From the IMG/VR virus record IMGVR_UViG_3300042905_004680, positions 1 to 27,821 of that record: DNA of 27,821 nucleotides. The stretch is one strand, 5' to 3'. Positions 1 to 6,450 of the stretch are shown here, one piece after another; positions within the stretch are counted from its first letter, which is position 1; each line of letters starts with the position of its first letter. The notes beneath the pieces were generated by a model. That model saw only the letters and a list, made by a program, of their open reading frames with translations, was not told the DNA's origin and did no database searches. A program made the position numbers and the translations under genes. Origin of the DNA: a virus.

Positions 1-348
1 GAGTCCGAGGCCGACCCAGCCCGTGAGAACGTCCGCGACGCGCTCCTTCATTGGGCTGCGCTGATGGACGCCGCGACGACCGAGAACGGGACCGAGCTCG
101 TGCGCAACTTCGCGGGCTACGGTCCGGCGCTTGATGCCCTGGGCACCGGTGACCGCCTCGAGGTCGCAAAGCAGAACCTGCTCGCGATGCTGCGAGCGGA
201 CTACCTCCTTGAGGCCGAGCGCTACTGCGCCGAGGACCTTGCGCGCCTCTGCCAGCGCTACCAGGTGCGGCTCCGCATCCTCACCAACGCGATGCGGCAG
301 GCTGACAACCCGAGTGAAATCTTTGACTGGTTGGAGGCCAACGCATGA
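1..348 (+). CDS. Hypothetical early-region protein, 5' end outside window
   Basis: The frame is open from the first base of the window, and the ATG at 64 has no recognisable Shine-Dalgarno sequence, so the true start probably lies upstream and this is the C-terminal part of a gene. The visible 115 or so residues are mainly helical, with alternating acidic and basic residues, and end in a DWLEANA tail. No catalytic motif is visible and I do not recognise the family. Its stop overlaps the next gene's ATG in an ATGA junction, so the two are probably translationally coupled. It lies on the strand opposite the late block, in what is probably an early or regulatory operon entering from the left. 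Confidence 0.6.
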   Translation, partial: ESEADPARENVRDALLHWAALMDAATTENGTELVRNFAGYGPALDALGTGDRLEVAKQNLLAMLRADYLLEAERYCAEDLARLCQRYQVRLRILTNAMRQADNPSEIFDWLEANA

Positions 349-596
349 CACGCCAGGAGAAACACATGCACGACGACATCCGCCGCAGCCGGGCCCGTGA
401 CAGCATGCCGCAGTCGGAGCTCGACCGTCAGCGCCAACTCAACGCCGACTACCGGCTGGCGGAGAACAGCGACACCGCCCGCCTCCTCGTGCGCGAGCGG
501 CACGGCCTGCTCACCGGCAACGAGGCCCTGCGCCTTGGGCGTCTACGCTCGGCCCTCATTCGCATTGCGGAGCTCGTCGAGGCCGGGATGCTGTAG
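345..596 (+). CDS. Small charged hypothetical protein
   Basis: An 83-residue protein rich in Arg, Glu and Leu, with a probable C-terminal helix and no membrane segment. Two starts are possible. ATG 345 overlaps the upstream stop (ATGA) and has GGAGG seven bases upstream. ATG 366 (76 residues) has AGGAG six bases upstream. I keep the first because of the overlap. The family is not recognised; size and charge would suit a small phage regulator, but that is a guess. A strong intrinsic terminator follows 20 bases after the stop, which makes this the last gene of its transcript. Confidence 0.6.
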   Translation: MTRQEKHMHDDIRRSRARDSMPQSELDRQRQLNADYRLAENSDTARLLVRERHGLLTGNEALRLGRLRSALIRIAELVEAGML

Positions 597-616
597 CCCG
601 CACAAACACTGGACTT

Positions 617-659
617 GACAGCCCTTCGCTAAAAAAGCGACAGGGCTTGTCGTTTTTTT
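617..659 (+). terminator. Rho-independent terminator
   Basis: GACA, GCCCT and TCGCT (617-630) pair with AGCGA, AGGGC and TGTC (636-651). This makes a 14-bp stem with two single-base bulges (C641, T647) and an AAAAA loop. It is followed by G and seven T residues (653-659). It closes the two-gene plus-strand transcript ending at 596. Confidence 0.9.
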
Positions 660-660
660 G

Positions 661-689
661 TTGAACGCGGGACGGGCTGGCCTCATAAC
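661..689 (+). promoter_or_regulatory. Candidate sigma70-type promoter
   Basis: TTGAAC at 661-666 and CATAAC at 684-689 are separated by exactly 17 bases. Each matches the consensus hexamer at four of six positions. It sits directly after the terminator and about 45 bases before the ATG at 733, where a promoter for that gene would be needed. It is a pattern match only, and the host's promoter consensus is unknown. Confidence 0.4.
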
Positions 690-732
690 TCGACTCACGG
701 CGGACGCGACCACCCGCCGAAAGGATAACCAG

Positions 733-1035
733 ATGAAGCTCGACAAGTTCAACCACTTCGTGATCATGCTCCCCTGCTGCTTCAGCGGAACCTTCGAGAT
801 CGTCAAGGAGACGGAGAAGGCCCTGCAGGTTGCCTGCATCCAGACCAACGCGGCCTGCTGGCTGCCCAAGGCGGCGCTGGTCTACAAGGCCCCGACCAAG
901 AAGATGCTGGCCTACGACCCAAACGGCGAGCAGTACTACGTCGAGTATCGGCTGGCCAGCTGGTTCAAGCCGAACGAATACCAGAAGAAGTGGATGAGCG
1001 TGCTTTGCGACTGGACGCCGGTTGCGGTCTACTGA
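733..1035 (+). CDS. Small hypothetical phage protein
   Basis: A 100-residue protein. The start is ATG 733, preceded by AAAGGA at a suitable distance; a TTG at 658 opens the same frame further upstream but lies inside the terminator T-tract and is unlikely. The middle of the protein (ALQVACIQ, then CWLPKAAL) resembles, from memory, small phage proteins with an aliphatic strand followed by a WLPKSAL-like motif; they have no known function. It carries four Cys residues but no clear metal-site spacing. It stands alone between a terminator upstream and a GC-rich hairpin downstream, so it is probably transcribed as a single gene. Confidence 0.65.
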   Translation: MKLDKFNHFVIMLPCCFSGTFEIVKETEKALQVACIQTNAACWLPKAALVYKAPTKKMLAYDPNGEQYYVEYRLASWFKPNEYQKKWMSVLCDWTPVAVY

Positions 1036-1044
1036 CAGACGAAG

Positions 1045-1075
1045 AGGCCCGGGCAACCGGGCCTTTCGCTTTTCA
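1045..1075. terminator. Terminator hairpin between convergent transcripts
   Basis: AGGCCCGG (1045-1052) pairs perfectly with CCGGGCCT (1057-1064) around a GCAA (GNRA) tetraloop. On the plus strand TTCGCTTTT follows, a usable T-tract. On the minus strand the trailing sequence is only moderately T-rich. It lies between convergent genes ending at 1035 and 1073 and probably stops plus-strand transcription and perhaps the late minus-strand transcript. Confidence 0.7.
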
Positions 1076-1453
1076 GCGCGCGGCCACGACGCTAGCAATG
1101 ACGCCGATGGCCGCGCCGACCCCGAGGCCCGTCAGCCAGGCGGACCACGAAAAGCGGTCGACCTCGACGAGCTTTTCGTTCGCGCGTGACAGCGCCTGCT
1201 CGACGAGCGCCACCCGCTGGTCGCACGCCCGGCGGTCGATGACGCTGACGGCCTCGGACGCCTTGAGCTCCGCCTTGCACACGGCAAGCTCGTCACGGGC
1301 GTCGAGGAGCTTGGCCAGCTTGCCCGGTCCGACGAGGACCCCGTCGCACTCGGCCTCTTCGCCCTCCAACAGCGGCGCCGACTCCTCGCACGCAGCCGCG
1401 ACAGCCGGCCGCGGTAGCGCCACGAGGGCCACGACGAGGACAGTGCGCATCAT
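1073..1453 (-). CDS. Spanin-like lysis protein with N-terminal signal and C-terminal membrane segment
   Basis: A 126-residue protein. Residues 1-21 form a signal peptide ending VAAA before Cys22, a weak lipobox. Residues 23-100 are charged and probably coiled-coil, with Cys at 36, 59 and 77. Residues about 102-124 are a Gly/Ala-rich transmembrane segment, and only a terminal Arg follows. A lipidated N-terminus plus a C-terminal membrane anchor is the arrangement of single-molecule spanins such as T1 gp11, which join the outer and inner membranes at lysis. The start overlaps the previous stop (ATGA), and it is the last gene of the lysis block. The role is inferred from topology and position. 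An Arg close to the cleavage site weakens the lipoprotein call, so it could instead be an ordinary membrane protein. Confidence 0.6.
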   Translation of the reverse strand: MMRTVLVVALVALPRPAVAAACEESAPLLEGEEAECDGVLVGPGKLAKLLDARDELAVCKAELKASEAVSVIDRRACDQRVALVEQALSRANEKLVEVDRFSWSAWLTGLGVGAAIGVIASVVAAR

Positions 1454-1740
1454 CGGTCGACCTTGGCCGCCAGCTTGCGGAGGGCTGACTTGCGCCGCTG
1501 GCGGTCGGGCGTCTTCGCCTCCTCGACGAGCTGCGCGGTCTCTGCCTGGCTTGCGACCGCTGGCGCAACCTCCTCGGCAGCCTGCACGCGGACGGCCTCC
1601 ACGGCCTCGCCCTGCGCTTCGGTGACTGACGTGGTATCAGGCATAGGCTCGGGCGCCGAAGGTGCTTTCCTGCGCCACACAGACAGCAGCAGCGTCACGA
1701 CAGCCGCGACCATGGCGCCGAGGTAGGCGAGCAGCTTCAT
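1450..1740 (-). CDS. Small lysis-block membrane protein (holin or inner-membrane spanin candidate)
   Basis: A 96-residue protein starting MKLLAYLGAM at ATG 1740, which overlaps the upstream stop by four bases. The frame stays open further upstream, but that stretch is a shadow of the upstream gene. Residues about 3-22 form a single transmembrane helix followed by WRRK. The rest is Pro/Ala/Glu-rich, then strongly basic at the C-terminus (RQRRKSALRKLAAK). One N-terminal helix with a soluble tail fits an inner-membrane spanin subunit or a single-pass holin. It directly precedes the spanin-like gene with an ATGA overlap, as Rz precedes Rz1 in many phages. No sequence family is recognised. Confidence 0.55.
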   Translation of the reverse strand: MKLLAYLGAMVAAVVTLLLSVWRRKAPSAPEPMPDTTSVTEAQGEAVEAVRVQAAEEVAPAVASQAETAQLVEEAKTPDRQRRKSALRKLAAKVDR

Positions 1741-2012
1741 TTGACCCTCCGCCGCACGAGGCCCTTGACGAGCGCGAACACCCACGGCCCGGCCTCCACC
1801 ATCGCCAGACCGGCCGCGAGACCGAGCGGCCCGGTCGCGTGCTCGGTGTCCTCGGCTATCTGCCACCCGAGGTAGCCCGCGACGGCTAGAGCCAAGAGGT
1901 ACACGACCAGCTCTTTTGGGCGCGAGACCAGCTCGCCGAGACCTCGCACGGCGAGCGAAGCACCCGCCAGTGAGACCAGCCCCGCGACCACAAGCCAGGC
2001 ATCAACGTCCAC
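1737..2012 (-). CDS. Holin-like multi-pass membrane protein
   Basis: A 91-residue protein starting at GTG 2012, inside the last codons of the upstream gene; an upstream in-frame stretch is the shadow of that gene. Hydrophobic segments fall at about residues 5-21, 34-49 and 65-84, and the tail is basic (VKGLVRRRVK). Three membrane spans, short length and a charged C-terminus match class I holins, which open the inner membrane at a set time so that the endolysin can act. It lies two genes downstream of the endolysin. The call is from topology and position, not sequence similarity, and it overlaps its neighbours at both ends. Confidence 0.55.
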   Translation of the reverse strand: MDVDAWLVVAGLVSLAGASLAVRGLGELVSRPKELVVYLLALAVAGYLGWQIAEDTEHATGPLGLAAGLAMVEAGPWVFALVKGLVRRRVK

Positions 2013-2256
2013 CTTGCACCCCAAGATGACCAGCGATGGCGCGGACGTAGCCCTTGATTTCCGCGAGGTCTTGCGCCTGCACCTCGAGCTTGCCCTCGAG
2101 CTTGCCCGTACGCTCCTCGAGCGCGAGGACGCGAGGCTCGAGCTCATTCGCGCCGGCAATCTGGCCCGCCACGAAGGTGGCCCCAGCGGCGAGCAGCATC
2201 CCGCCAGCGATTGCCACGCGGCCCCAGGTGAAGACAGACGGAAGGTCGACTTGCAT
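2002..2256 (-). CDS. Small membrane protein with coiled-coil tail
   Basis: An 84-residue protein with a strong ribosome site (AGGAGG five bases before ATG 2256). A transmembrane helix runs over about residues 12-33 (VAIAGGMLLAAGATFVAG). Residues 38-70 form a heptad-rich coiled coil (LEERTGKLEGKLEVQAQDL). This shape resembles XhlA-type or Rz-type lysis accessory proteins. It sits nine bases downstream of the endolysin stop, at the head of a run of four small membrane proteins. I cannot tell whether it is a holin partner, an antiholin or a short inner-membrane spanin. Confidence 0.55.
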   Translation of the reverse strand: MQVDLPSVFTWGRVAIAGGMLLAAGATFVAGQIAGANELEPRVLALEERTGKLEGKLEVQAQDLAEIKGYVRAIAGHLGVQGGR

Positions 2257-2264
2257 GCGGCCTC

Positions 2265-2939
2265 CTAGCGGACGAGGTTATGGCAGGCGTCAAGGTCGGA
2301 CACGCGGCCGACCCCGTAGATGAGCTCGCGGTCGGCGGCCTTTGTGAGGTCAAGCGTGCGCGTCACGACGGAGTCTCGGCGGACCTTGCCATCCCCGCAC
2401 TTGCCCGTCGCGTTGCCCTCCCACGTCGAGAGCGTCCGCCCGTCGTAGGCCCGGACCATGGTGATGTGGTCGGCGTCATTGCGCCGCGACCAGTCGATGA
2501 GCACCACGTCGCCAGGGCGAAAGGTGTCGGGCTGGCCCATGAGCGCGGGCAGGTGGTCACGCGGGAGCCACCGGCGGAGCTTGTCGCTCTTGCGGTGGAG
2601 CTCCTCGATGCTCACCCACACGCCCGGCTCCATCTGAATCTGCCGGTCAAGCCGCGCCGGGTTGACGTTCTTCTGCCTGCCGTAGGTGAAGAAGGCCTCC
2701 ACGTTCAGGCAGTGCAGGAAGCTGGTGTTGAACCCCGGGTTCATCCCGCCCTCGATGAGCCACGTCCCGACCGCCATCCCGCACCAGTCGGGCACCTTCG
2801 ACTCCGGCTCCCGCGGACACTGCTTGGCAAAGCCAGAGGTGCGGAAGAACTTGTCGAGGCCCGGCCTGTCATGCTCGCCCAGCATCGCGCGCCAGTCGCG
2901 CTCAGCGGCCGCTAGGGCCTTGTCGAGTGGGCTTGTCAT
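2265..2939 (-). CDS. Endolysin, CHAP/NlpC-P60-like cysteine peptidase or amidase
   Basis: A 224-residue protein starting at ATG 2939 with GAGGA upstream. The likely nucleophile is Cys53 in DWCGMAVGTW, at the start of a helix as in CHAP and NlpC/P60 enzymes. GDVVLIDW (about residues 143-150) is the usual strand before the catalytic His, probably His158 in DADHITMV. A TWEGNA stretch (about 172-177) supplies the polar third residue and resembles the xxEGN motif of CHAP domains. It would cleave peptidoglycan for host lysis. There is no signal peptide, so it needs a holin, in keeping with the small membrane proteins downstream. Residues 80-135 form an insertion of unknown role. The start overlaps the upstream gene by 38 bases. 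Confidence 0.75.
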   Translation of the reverse strand: MTSPLDKALAAAERDWRAMLGEHDRPGLDKFFRTSGFAKQCPREPESKVPDWCGMAVGTWLIEGGMNPGFNTSFLHCLNVEAFFTYGRQKNVNPARLDRQIQMEPGVWVSIEELHRKSDKLRRWLPRDHLPALMGQPDTFRPGDVVLIDWSRRNDADHITMVRAYDGRTLSTWEGNATGKCGDGKVRRDSVVTRTLDLTKAADRELIYGVGRVSDLDACHNLVR

Positions 2940-3189
2940 GGGCGGTCCTCGGGAGGTGTCGGGCAACCTCCGCGACAACGCGCCGCACGAGGTCCTCGGT
3001 GTTAGCGTAGCCCATCGCGCGCTGGCTGTCTCGCACCTCAGTGTGCTTGACGAGCCGCGCGAAGAGGCGGTCTTCGCGGGCCTGCATGCAGACGGCGTGA
3101 CCGCAAGCGACCTGCCGCCGGCTGCCCGAGACCTCGACGAAGAGAACGCCGAGGCCCGAGCAGTCGGGGCAGGTCACAGGCTTGGCCAT
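2902..3189 (-). CDS. Small zinc-ribbon protein
   Basis: A 95-residue protein with CPDC at residues 7-10 and CGHAVC at 29-34: four Cys plus one His in zinc-ribbon spacing. The C-terminal two thirds are basic and probably helical. The function is unknown; small phage zinc-ribbon proteins include transcription modulators and assembly factors, but nothing here selects one. It starts two bases after the previous stop and runs 38 bases into the endolysin gene. Its position beside the endolysin suggests late expression. Confidence 0.6.
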   Translation of the reverse strand: MAKPVTCPDCSGLGVLFVEVSGSRRQVACGHAVCMQAREDRLFARLVKHTEVRDSQRAMGYANTEDLVRRVVAEVARHLPRTAHDKPTRQGPSGR

Positions 3190-3191
3190 CG

Positions 3192-3611
3192 TCAGATGGC
3201 GACGGGCGTGATGGAGGGCTTGGGCGAGGGGGCGTTGAGCTGGTAGTTCTGGCCCGCGACGTCCTGCTCGGCGCCGAAGTCGAGGTAGAGGAGGAGGGCG
3301 TTCGAGGTGCTGTTGTACACGACCGCCTTCTGGAAGGTGAAGGTGGCCGTGCTGAACAGCACGGAGCCGAGGGTGAACTCGGTCTTGCTGTCGTCGTCCG
3401 ACTGCGCCGCGGTAACGGTGATGGTCGCGCCGCCGGTGGTGTAACCGGTGCCGCTGATCTGGTTGCTGGACACGTCAGCAACCACGGTGTGTGCATTGCT
3501 GTAGGTGTAGGCATCGGCCAGCAACATGAGCTTGTATGTGTCGCCGGTGTTGTTGTCGTTGTTGAACATGGCCGCGAAGGCCGACGGGTAGAACTGCGAG
3601 CTGATAGCCAT
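3192..3611 (-). CDS. Small beta-rich virion or tail-fibre accessory protein
   Basis: A 139-residue protein with GAGGAG upstream of ATG 3611. It begins SSQFYPSAFAAMFNND and has central ISGTGYTTGGATITV and C-terminal alternating strands ending YLDFGAEQ. From memory this resembles small beta-sandwich proteins encoded next to tail fibres in many siphoviruses (SGTGYTAGG is a recurrent motif there). A structural or adhesin accessory role is likely, but the exact function is unknown. It follows the large adhesin gene after 60 bases holding two inverted repeats. Confidence 0.55.
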   Translation of the reverse strand: MAISSQFYPSAFAAMFNNDNNTGDTYKLMLLADAYTYSNAHTVVADVSSNQISGTGYTTGGATITVTAAQSDDDSKTEFTLGSVLFSTATFTFQKAVVYNSTSNALLLYLDFGAEQDVAGQNYQLNAPSPKPSITPVAI

Positions 3612-3622
3612 CTGTCACTCCT

Positions 3623-3669
3623 CGGGGCGCGCCCCGTCTGTTGTTGCCCACCGCGGGCATGAGGTGGGC
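3623..3669 (-). other. Palindrome and hairpin in the gap between two late genes
   Basis: Positions 3623-3636 are a perfect 14-bp palindrome (CGGGGCGCGCCCCG) directly upstream of the ribosome site for the gene starting at 3611. Positions 3646-3652 (GCCCACC) pair with 3663-3669 (GGTGGGC) around a 10-base loop. No T-tract follows on the minus strand, so a simple terminator is unlikely. Transcript processing, attenuation or a protein-binding site are possible. In a block where most genes overlap, this is one of the few real gaps. Confidence 0.4.
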
Positions 3670-3671
3670 GG

Positions 3672-6377
3672 TTACGCTGCCGCCCCGATTGCCAGGACAG
3701 ACCCGGCCGCGAACGTGAGGTTGCCCCCGTAGCGGCATTGTCCGCGCTGGTTGACGCCGCTGCCGGTCGCGAGCGTGCCGGTGACCGTCACGTTGCTCGC
3801 GCCGGTTACCTTACCATCCCCGACGACGCCAGGGTTGGAGTCAGTGACAAGCTCAAGGGTTGCGCCACTTTGAACCGTGGTGTTGCCCGTGTAGGTGTTG
3901 GACCCGTCGGCCGTCAGCGGCTGAAGGCGCCCGGTCCCGCTGGTGGCCGTGACCGTCGACGTGCTGTCGAGGAGCGCGATGACCGTCCCGCCGGTAAACG
4001 TGACCGCCGAGACCAGCGTGTCGCCGATGTTGCCGTTTGCCAGCGTGCCGCCAGCCATGGCCACGCCGCCGGACAGGCTCAGCGTCTGGCCGCCGAAGTC
4101 GAGCGTGCCCGCGTTGACCGTCGTGGCGCCCGTGTAGCTCGGCGTCCCCGTGATCAACCACTGTCCCGCGCCTTCCTTTGTCAGGCTCAGCGTGCCGCCG
4201 GAGCCGTTGCCCAGCGCCGACTGCAGCTGATTGGTCGCCGTGCTCGTGCCCCGCAGCGTCAGCGTCCGCGTCCCGCTCGCCTGGCTGACGTTCGAGAAGT
4301 GGACGTGGTGAGTGCCGCTAGCGTCGAGCGCCGGCGTCGCGCCCGTGAGCTGCACCGAGCGCGAGATGTTGCTGTTGCTGGTGCCATCGAACTTGAGGGT
4401 ACCCGTCACCACGACGGCCGACGAGGCGTTGCCGAGCGGCCCGTTCGTCGACGGAGCGCACGAGGCCGAGACCGTCAGCGTGCCCGCGTTGACCGATACC
4501 GCGCCCGTGAACTGATTCGCCGCTGCGTTGAGGTCAAGCTCGCCCGTGCCGTTCTTCGTGACGCCGAACGTCGAGCCCGTGATGGCGCCGGTGTTGGCAA
4601 ACCGCAGCGCGGCATTCGCGCCCACGTCGACAAGCACGGTCGAGTTAAGGGTGATGGACCCGACCTCAAGCGTGTTGTCGTTACCGTCCGCCGGCACCTG
4701 GAAGGCGTTGGTCGGCGATGCCGTGGTGACGGTCGAGATGTTGAGGCCGGACTTGTCGAGCGTGATGCCGCCGGACAGCTCGAGGGTTCCGCCAGTGACC
4801 GAGATTGCACCGCCGGACAGCGAGCTGTCAGGCCCGAGGGCCGACGAGCTCTGCGCCGACAGCGTGCCCGCGCTAATGGTGGTCGTGCCCGTGTAGGTGT
4901 TGGTGCCCGACAGCGCCCACTTGCCGGAACCTGCTTTGGACAGGAACAGCCTCCCACGACCCGTTGATTGATCAATCGCGCTGTTCATTGCGCTTGCGGT
5001 GTTGGTTCCGGCTAGTTGCACGGTGTTATCGGCGCCCGAAACAGAACCAGCCCGAAGCAACACACCACCCGTAAACGATGTTGCGCCGGTGCTGTTATCT
5101 ACCAAGGCATGCGTGACACCGGTGCTTGCGGGCGCAGTGGTGTTTGTCACATTGATGTCAATCAAAGCGGCAGTAGTTCCACCGGTGCCAGTAAATGTGA
5201 CGGTGTTTGTTCTCGCAGTAGTGGAATTGCAATCGTTGCGAAAAATCAAGCTTCCGGCAACTGCAGGGATTGCGCTCAAGGTCAACGCAGCCTGTGCATT
5301 AGCCGTGTTGCTGCACTCAAGATAAAAATACCCTCGAAACGCAGCACATGACGCAGCGTCCGAAAGAGTGATCCCGCCAGGGTTGTAAATTAGAAATCCG
5401 GCTTGATTGCTTCCAGCAGGGCCAGTAAAAGGCTGCGATATTGAAGCTGCGTTCAAGCCCTGAATTTGCAGTCCAGAGCCGTCGGTGTTATTGATGGCAA
5501 AGCTAAGATTCGAGAAAACAGGAACTGAACCAGAGTATGCAAGTCCTAATTGCACATTGCCTTGAGTCAAAGTGCAAGTGCCTGAAATAGTTCCTGCTTG
5601 TGTCAAAATTAATTTATCAGCGCCAGACTTCGTGAAACCCGCCGTACCGCTGATGCTACCAGACAGGGTCACTGGTCCAGCGACATTAAGCGTGCGCGTG
5701 GTGCTGCCCAATGCGATGGGGTAAGCAATCGTGAACGTGCGGCTTGCAAAGCCTAGCTCCACGTTATTGTTGATTGTGAGCAGACCACTCGCGCCACCAA
5801 GCGTTTGATTGGTGGCCGCCGAATACAACGAGCAGCCAGTGCCGTTGACTTCGAGCTTGGCAGTAGTCAGGGCGCCGGTGCTGTTTGCGGCGATGGCGGT
5901 GTAGTTATTGAGCGCAATGGTGCCCGTGAACCCGGTGCACGCGCCCGTGGCCAAGATGTATGCGTAGCCGTTGGAGGCATTCCCGCTGTTGTTGGTCAAC
6001 TGAATAATGGCAGTGCCAGTCAGGCTTGATGCACCTGCGAGCCGCAACAGCGAACTTTGCGTGCTATGTGCAAAGGCCCAAGTCTGATTAAAGCTTCCGA
6101 CCGCAATCGTTCCGTTTTCGTTCCACGAGCGGTTATTCGTCGACGCAGATATCCATCCGTTTGCGCCGAGAGTGATGGTCCCGGACGAGTGCGTAACGTC
6201 CGCGCTGGTCGTGCCATTGAAAATGAGCTGAAGAGCCGAGAACGCACCTGTAAGCGCTCCCCCAAGTGACGTTGTCAGCCATTGTGCTTCATCTGCAAGT
6301 GTAGGCACCTGCGCCGGCGTCCAAGCTGCAGTCGCCGCAAGGTTCGTCCCGCTTCCAGCTTTCGTAATGAGTGTCAT
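3672..6377 (-). CDS. Large tail adhesin with autotransporter-type beta-strand repeats
   Basis: A 901-residue protein with AAGGAGG six bases before ATG 6377. It is rich in Thr, Ser, Gly, Asn and Ala and built of repeats of the type KxGxGxWxLxGTNTYTGxTTxxxGTL. Clear copies lie near residues 480-505 (SKAGSGKWALSGTNTYTG), 605-635 (TKNGTGELDLN, then VNAGTLTV) and 720-750 (TKEGAGQWLITGTPSYTG), with a weaker one near 250. This is the autotransporter-associated beta-strand repeat, which folds as a right-handed beta-helix. There is no signal peptide and no C-terminal beta-barrel, so it is a phage structure rather than a secreted host protein. The best guess is a tail fibre or spike for receptor binding. 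The first half has much lower GC than the second, suggesting recombination. Confidence 0.7.
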   Translation of the reverse strand: MTLITKAGSGTNLAATAAWTPAQVPTLADEAQWLTTSLGGALTGAFSALQLIFNGTTSADVTHSSGTITLGANGWISASTNNRSWNENGTIAVGSFNQTWAFAHSTQSSLLRLAGASSLTGTAIIQLTNNSGNASNGYAYILATGACTGFTGTIALNNYTAIAANSTGALTTAKLEVNGTGCSLYSAATNQTLGGASGLLTINNNVELGFASRTFTIAYPIALGSTTRTLNVAGPVTLSGSISGTAGFTKSGADKLILTQAGTISGTCTLTQGNVQLGLAYSGSVPVFSNLSFAINNTDGSGLQIQGLNAASISQPFTGPAGSNQAGFLIYNPGGITLSDAASCAAFRGYFYLECSNTANAQAALTLSAIPAVAGSLIFRNDCNSTTARTNTVTFTGTGGTTAALIDINVTNTTAPASTGVTHALVDNSTGATSFTGGVLLRAGSVSGADNTVQLAGTNTASAMNSAIDQSTGRGRLFLSKAGSGKWALSGTNTYTGTTTISAGTLSAQSSSALGPDSSLSGGAISVTGGTLELSGGITLDKSGLNISTVTTASPTNAFQVPADGNDNTLEVGSITLNSTVLVDVGANAALRFANTGAITGSTFGVTKNGTGELDLNAAANQFTGAVSVNAGTLTVSASCAPSTNGPLGNASSAVVVTGTLKFDGTSNSNISRSVQLTGATPALDASGTHHVHFSNVSQASGTRTLTLRGTSTATNQLQSALGNGSGGTLSLTKEGAGQWLITGTPSYTGATTVNAGTLDFGGQTLSLSGGVAMAGGTLANGNIGDTLVSAVTFTGGTVIALLDSTSTVTATSGTGRLQPLTADGSNTYTGNTTVQSGATLELVTDSNPGVVGDGKVTGASNVTVTGTLATGSGVNQRGQCRYGGNLTFAAGSVLAIGAAA

Positions 6378-6450
6378 TCATTGCCTCCTTACGACATCAA
6401 CTCAGGGTCAATGACAGGCTGCGGGTCAACAACAGGCCCAGCTTCATTCT
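4950..6450. other. Low-GC island inside the adhesin gene
   Basis: Rows counted by hand give 45% GC (5521-5580) and 42% (5581-5640), against 72% in the same gene at 4201-4260. The change lies near 4950-5000, about residue 470 of the 901-residue adhesin. High GC returns near 6450-6500, inside the next gene upstream. The boundaries are approximate. The reading frame is unbroken. This looks like a recently acquired segment encoding the adhesin's N-terminal half and the C-terminus of the neighbouring small protein. Confidence 0.6.

Noticed and set aside
658-732. N-terminal extension of the gene at 733 from TTG 658
   Set aside because: The TTG lies in the terminator T-tract and lacks a ribosome site, while ATG 733 has AAAGGA upstream. 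A promoter-like element also falls inside the extension.
1741-1866. Longer start for the 96-residue membrane protein
   Set aside because: The extension is Arg/Gly-rich, overlaps the holin-like gene completely, and would place the membrane helix in the middle of the protein. ATG 1740 has an ATGA overlap with the upstream stop.
3738-4967. A 409-codon plus-strand open frame opposite the adhesin
   Set aside because: It exists only in the high-GC part of the gene, disappears in the low-GC half, and encodes a low-complexity Arg/Ala/Val sequence typical of antisense shadows.
3672-6377. A host autotransporter gene captured intact
   Set aside because: There is no signal peptide and no C-terminal translocator barrel, and the gene lies in frame with phage tail genes with its own phage-like ribosome site.
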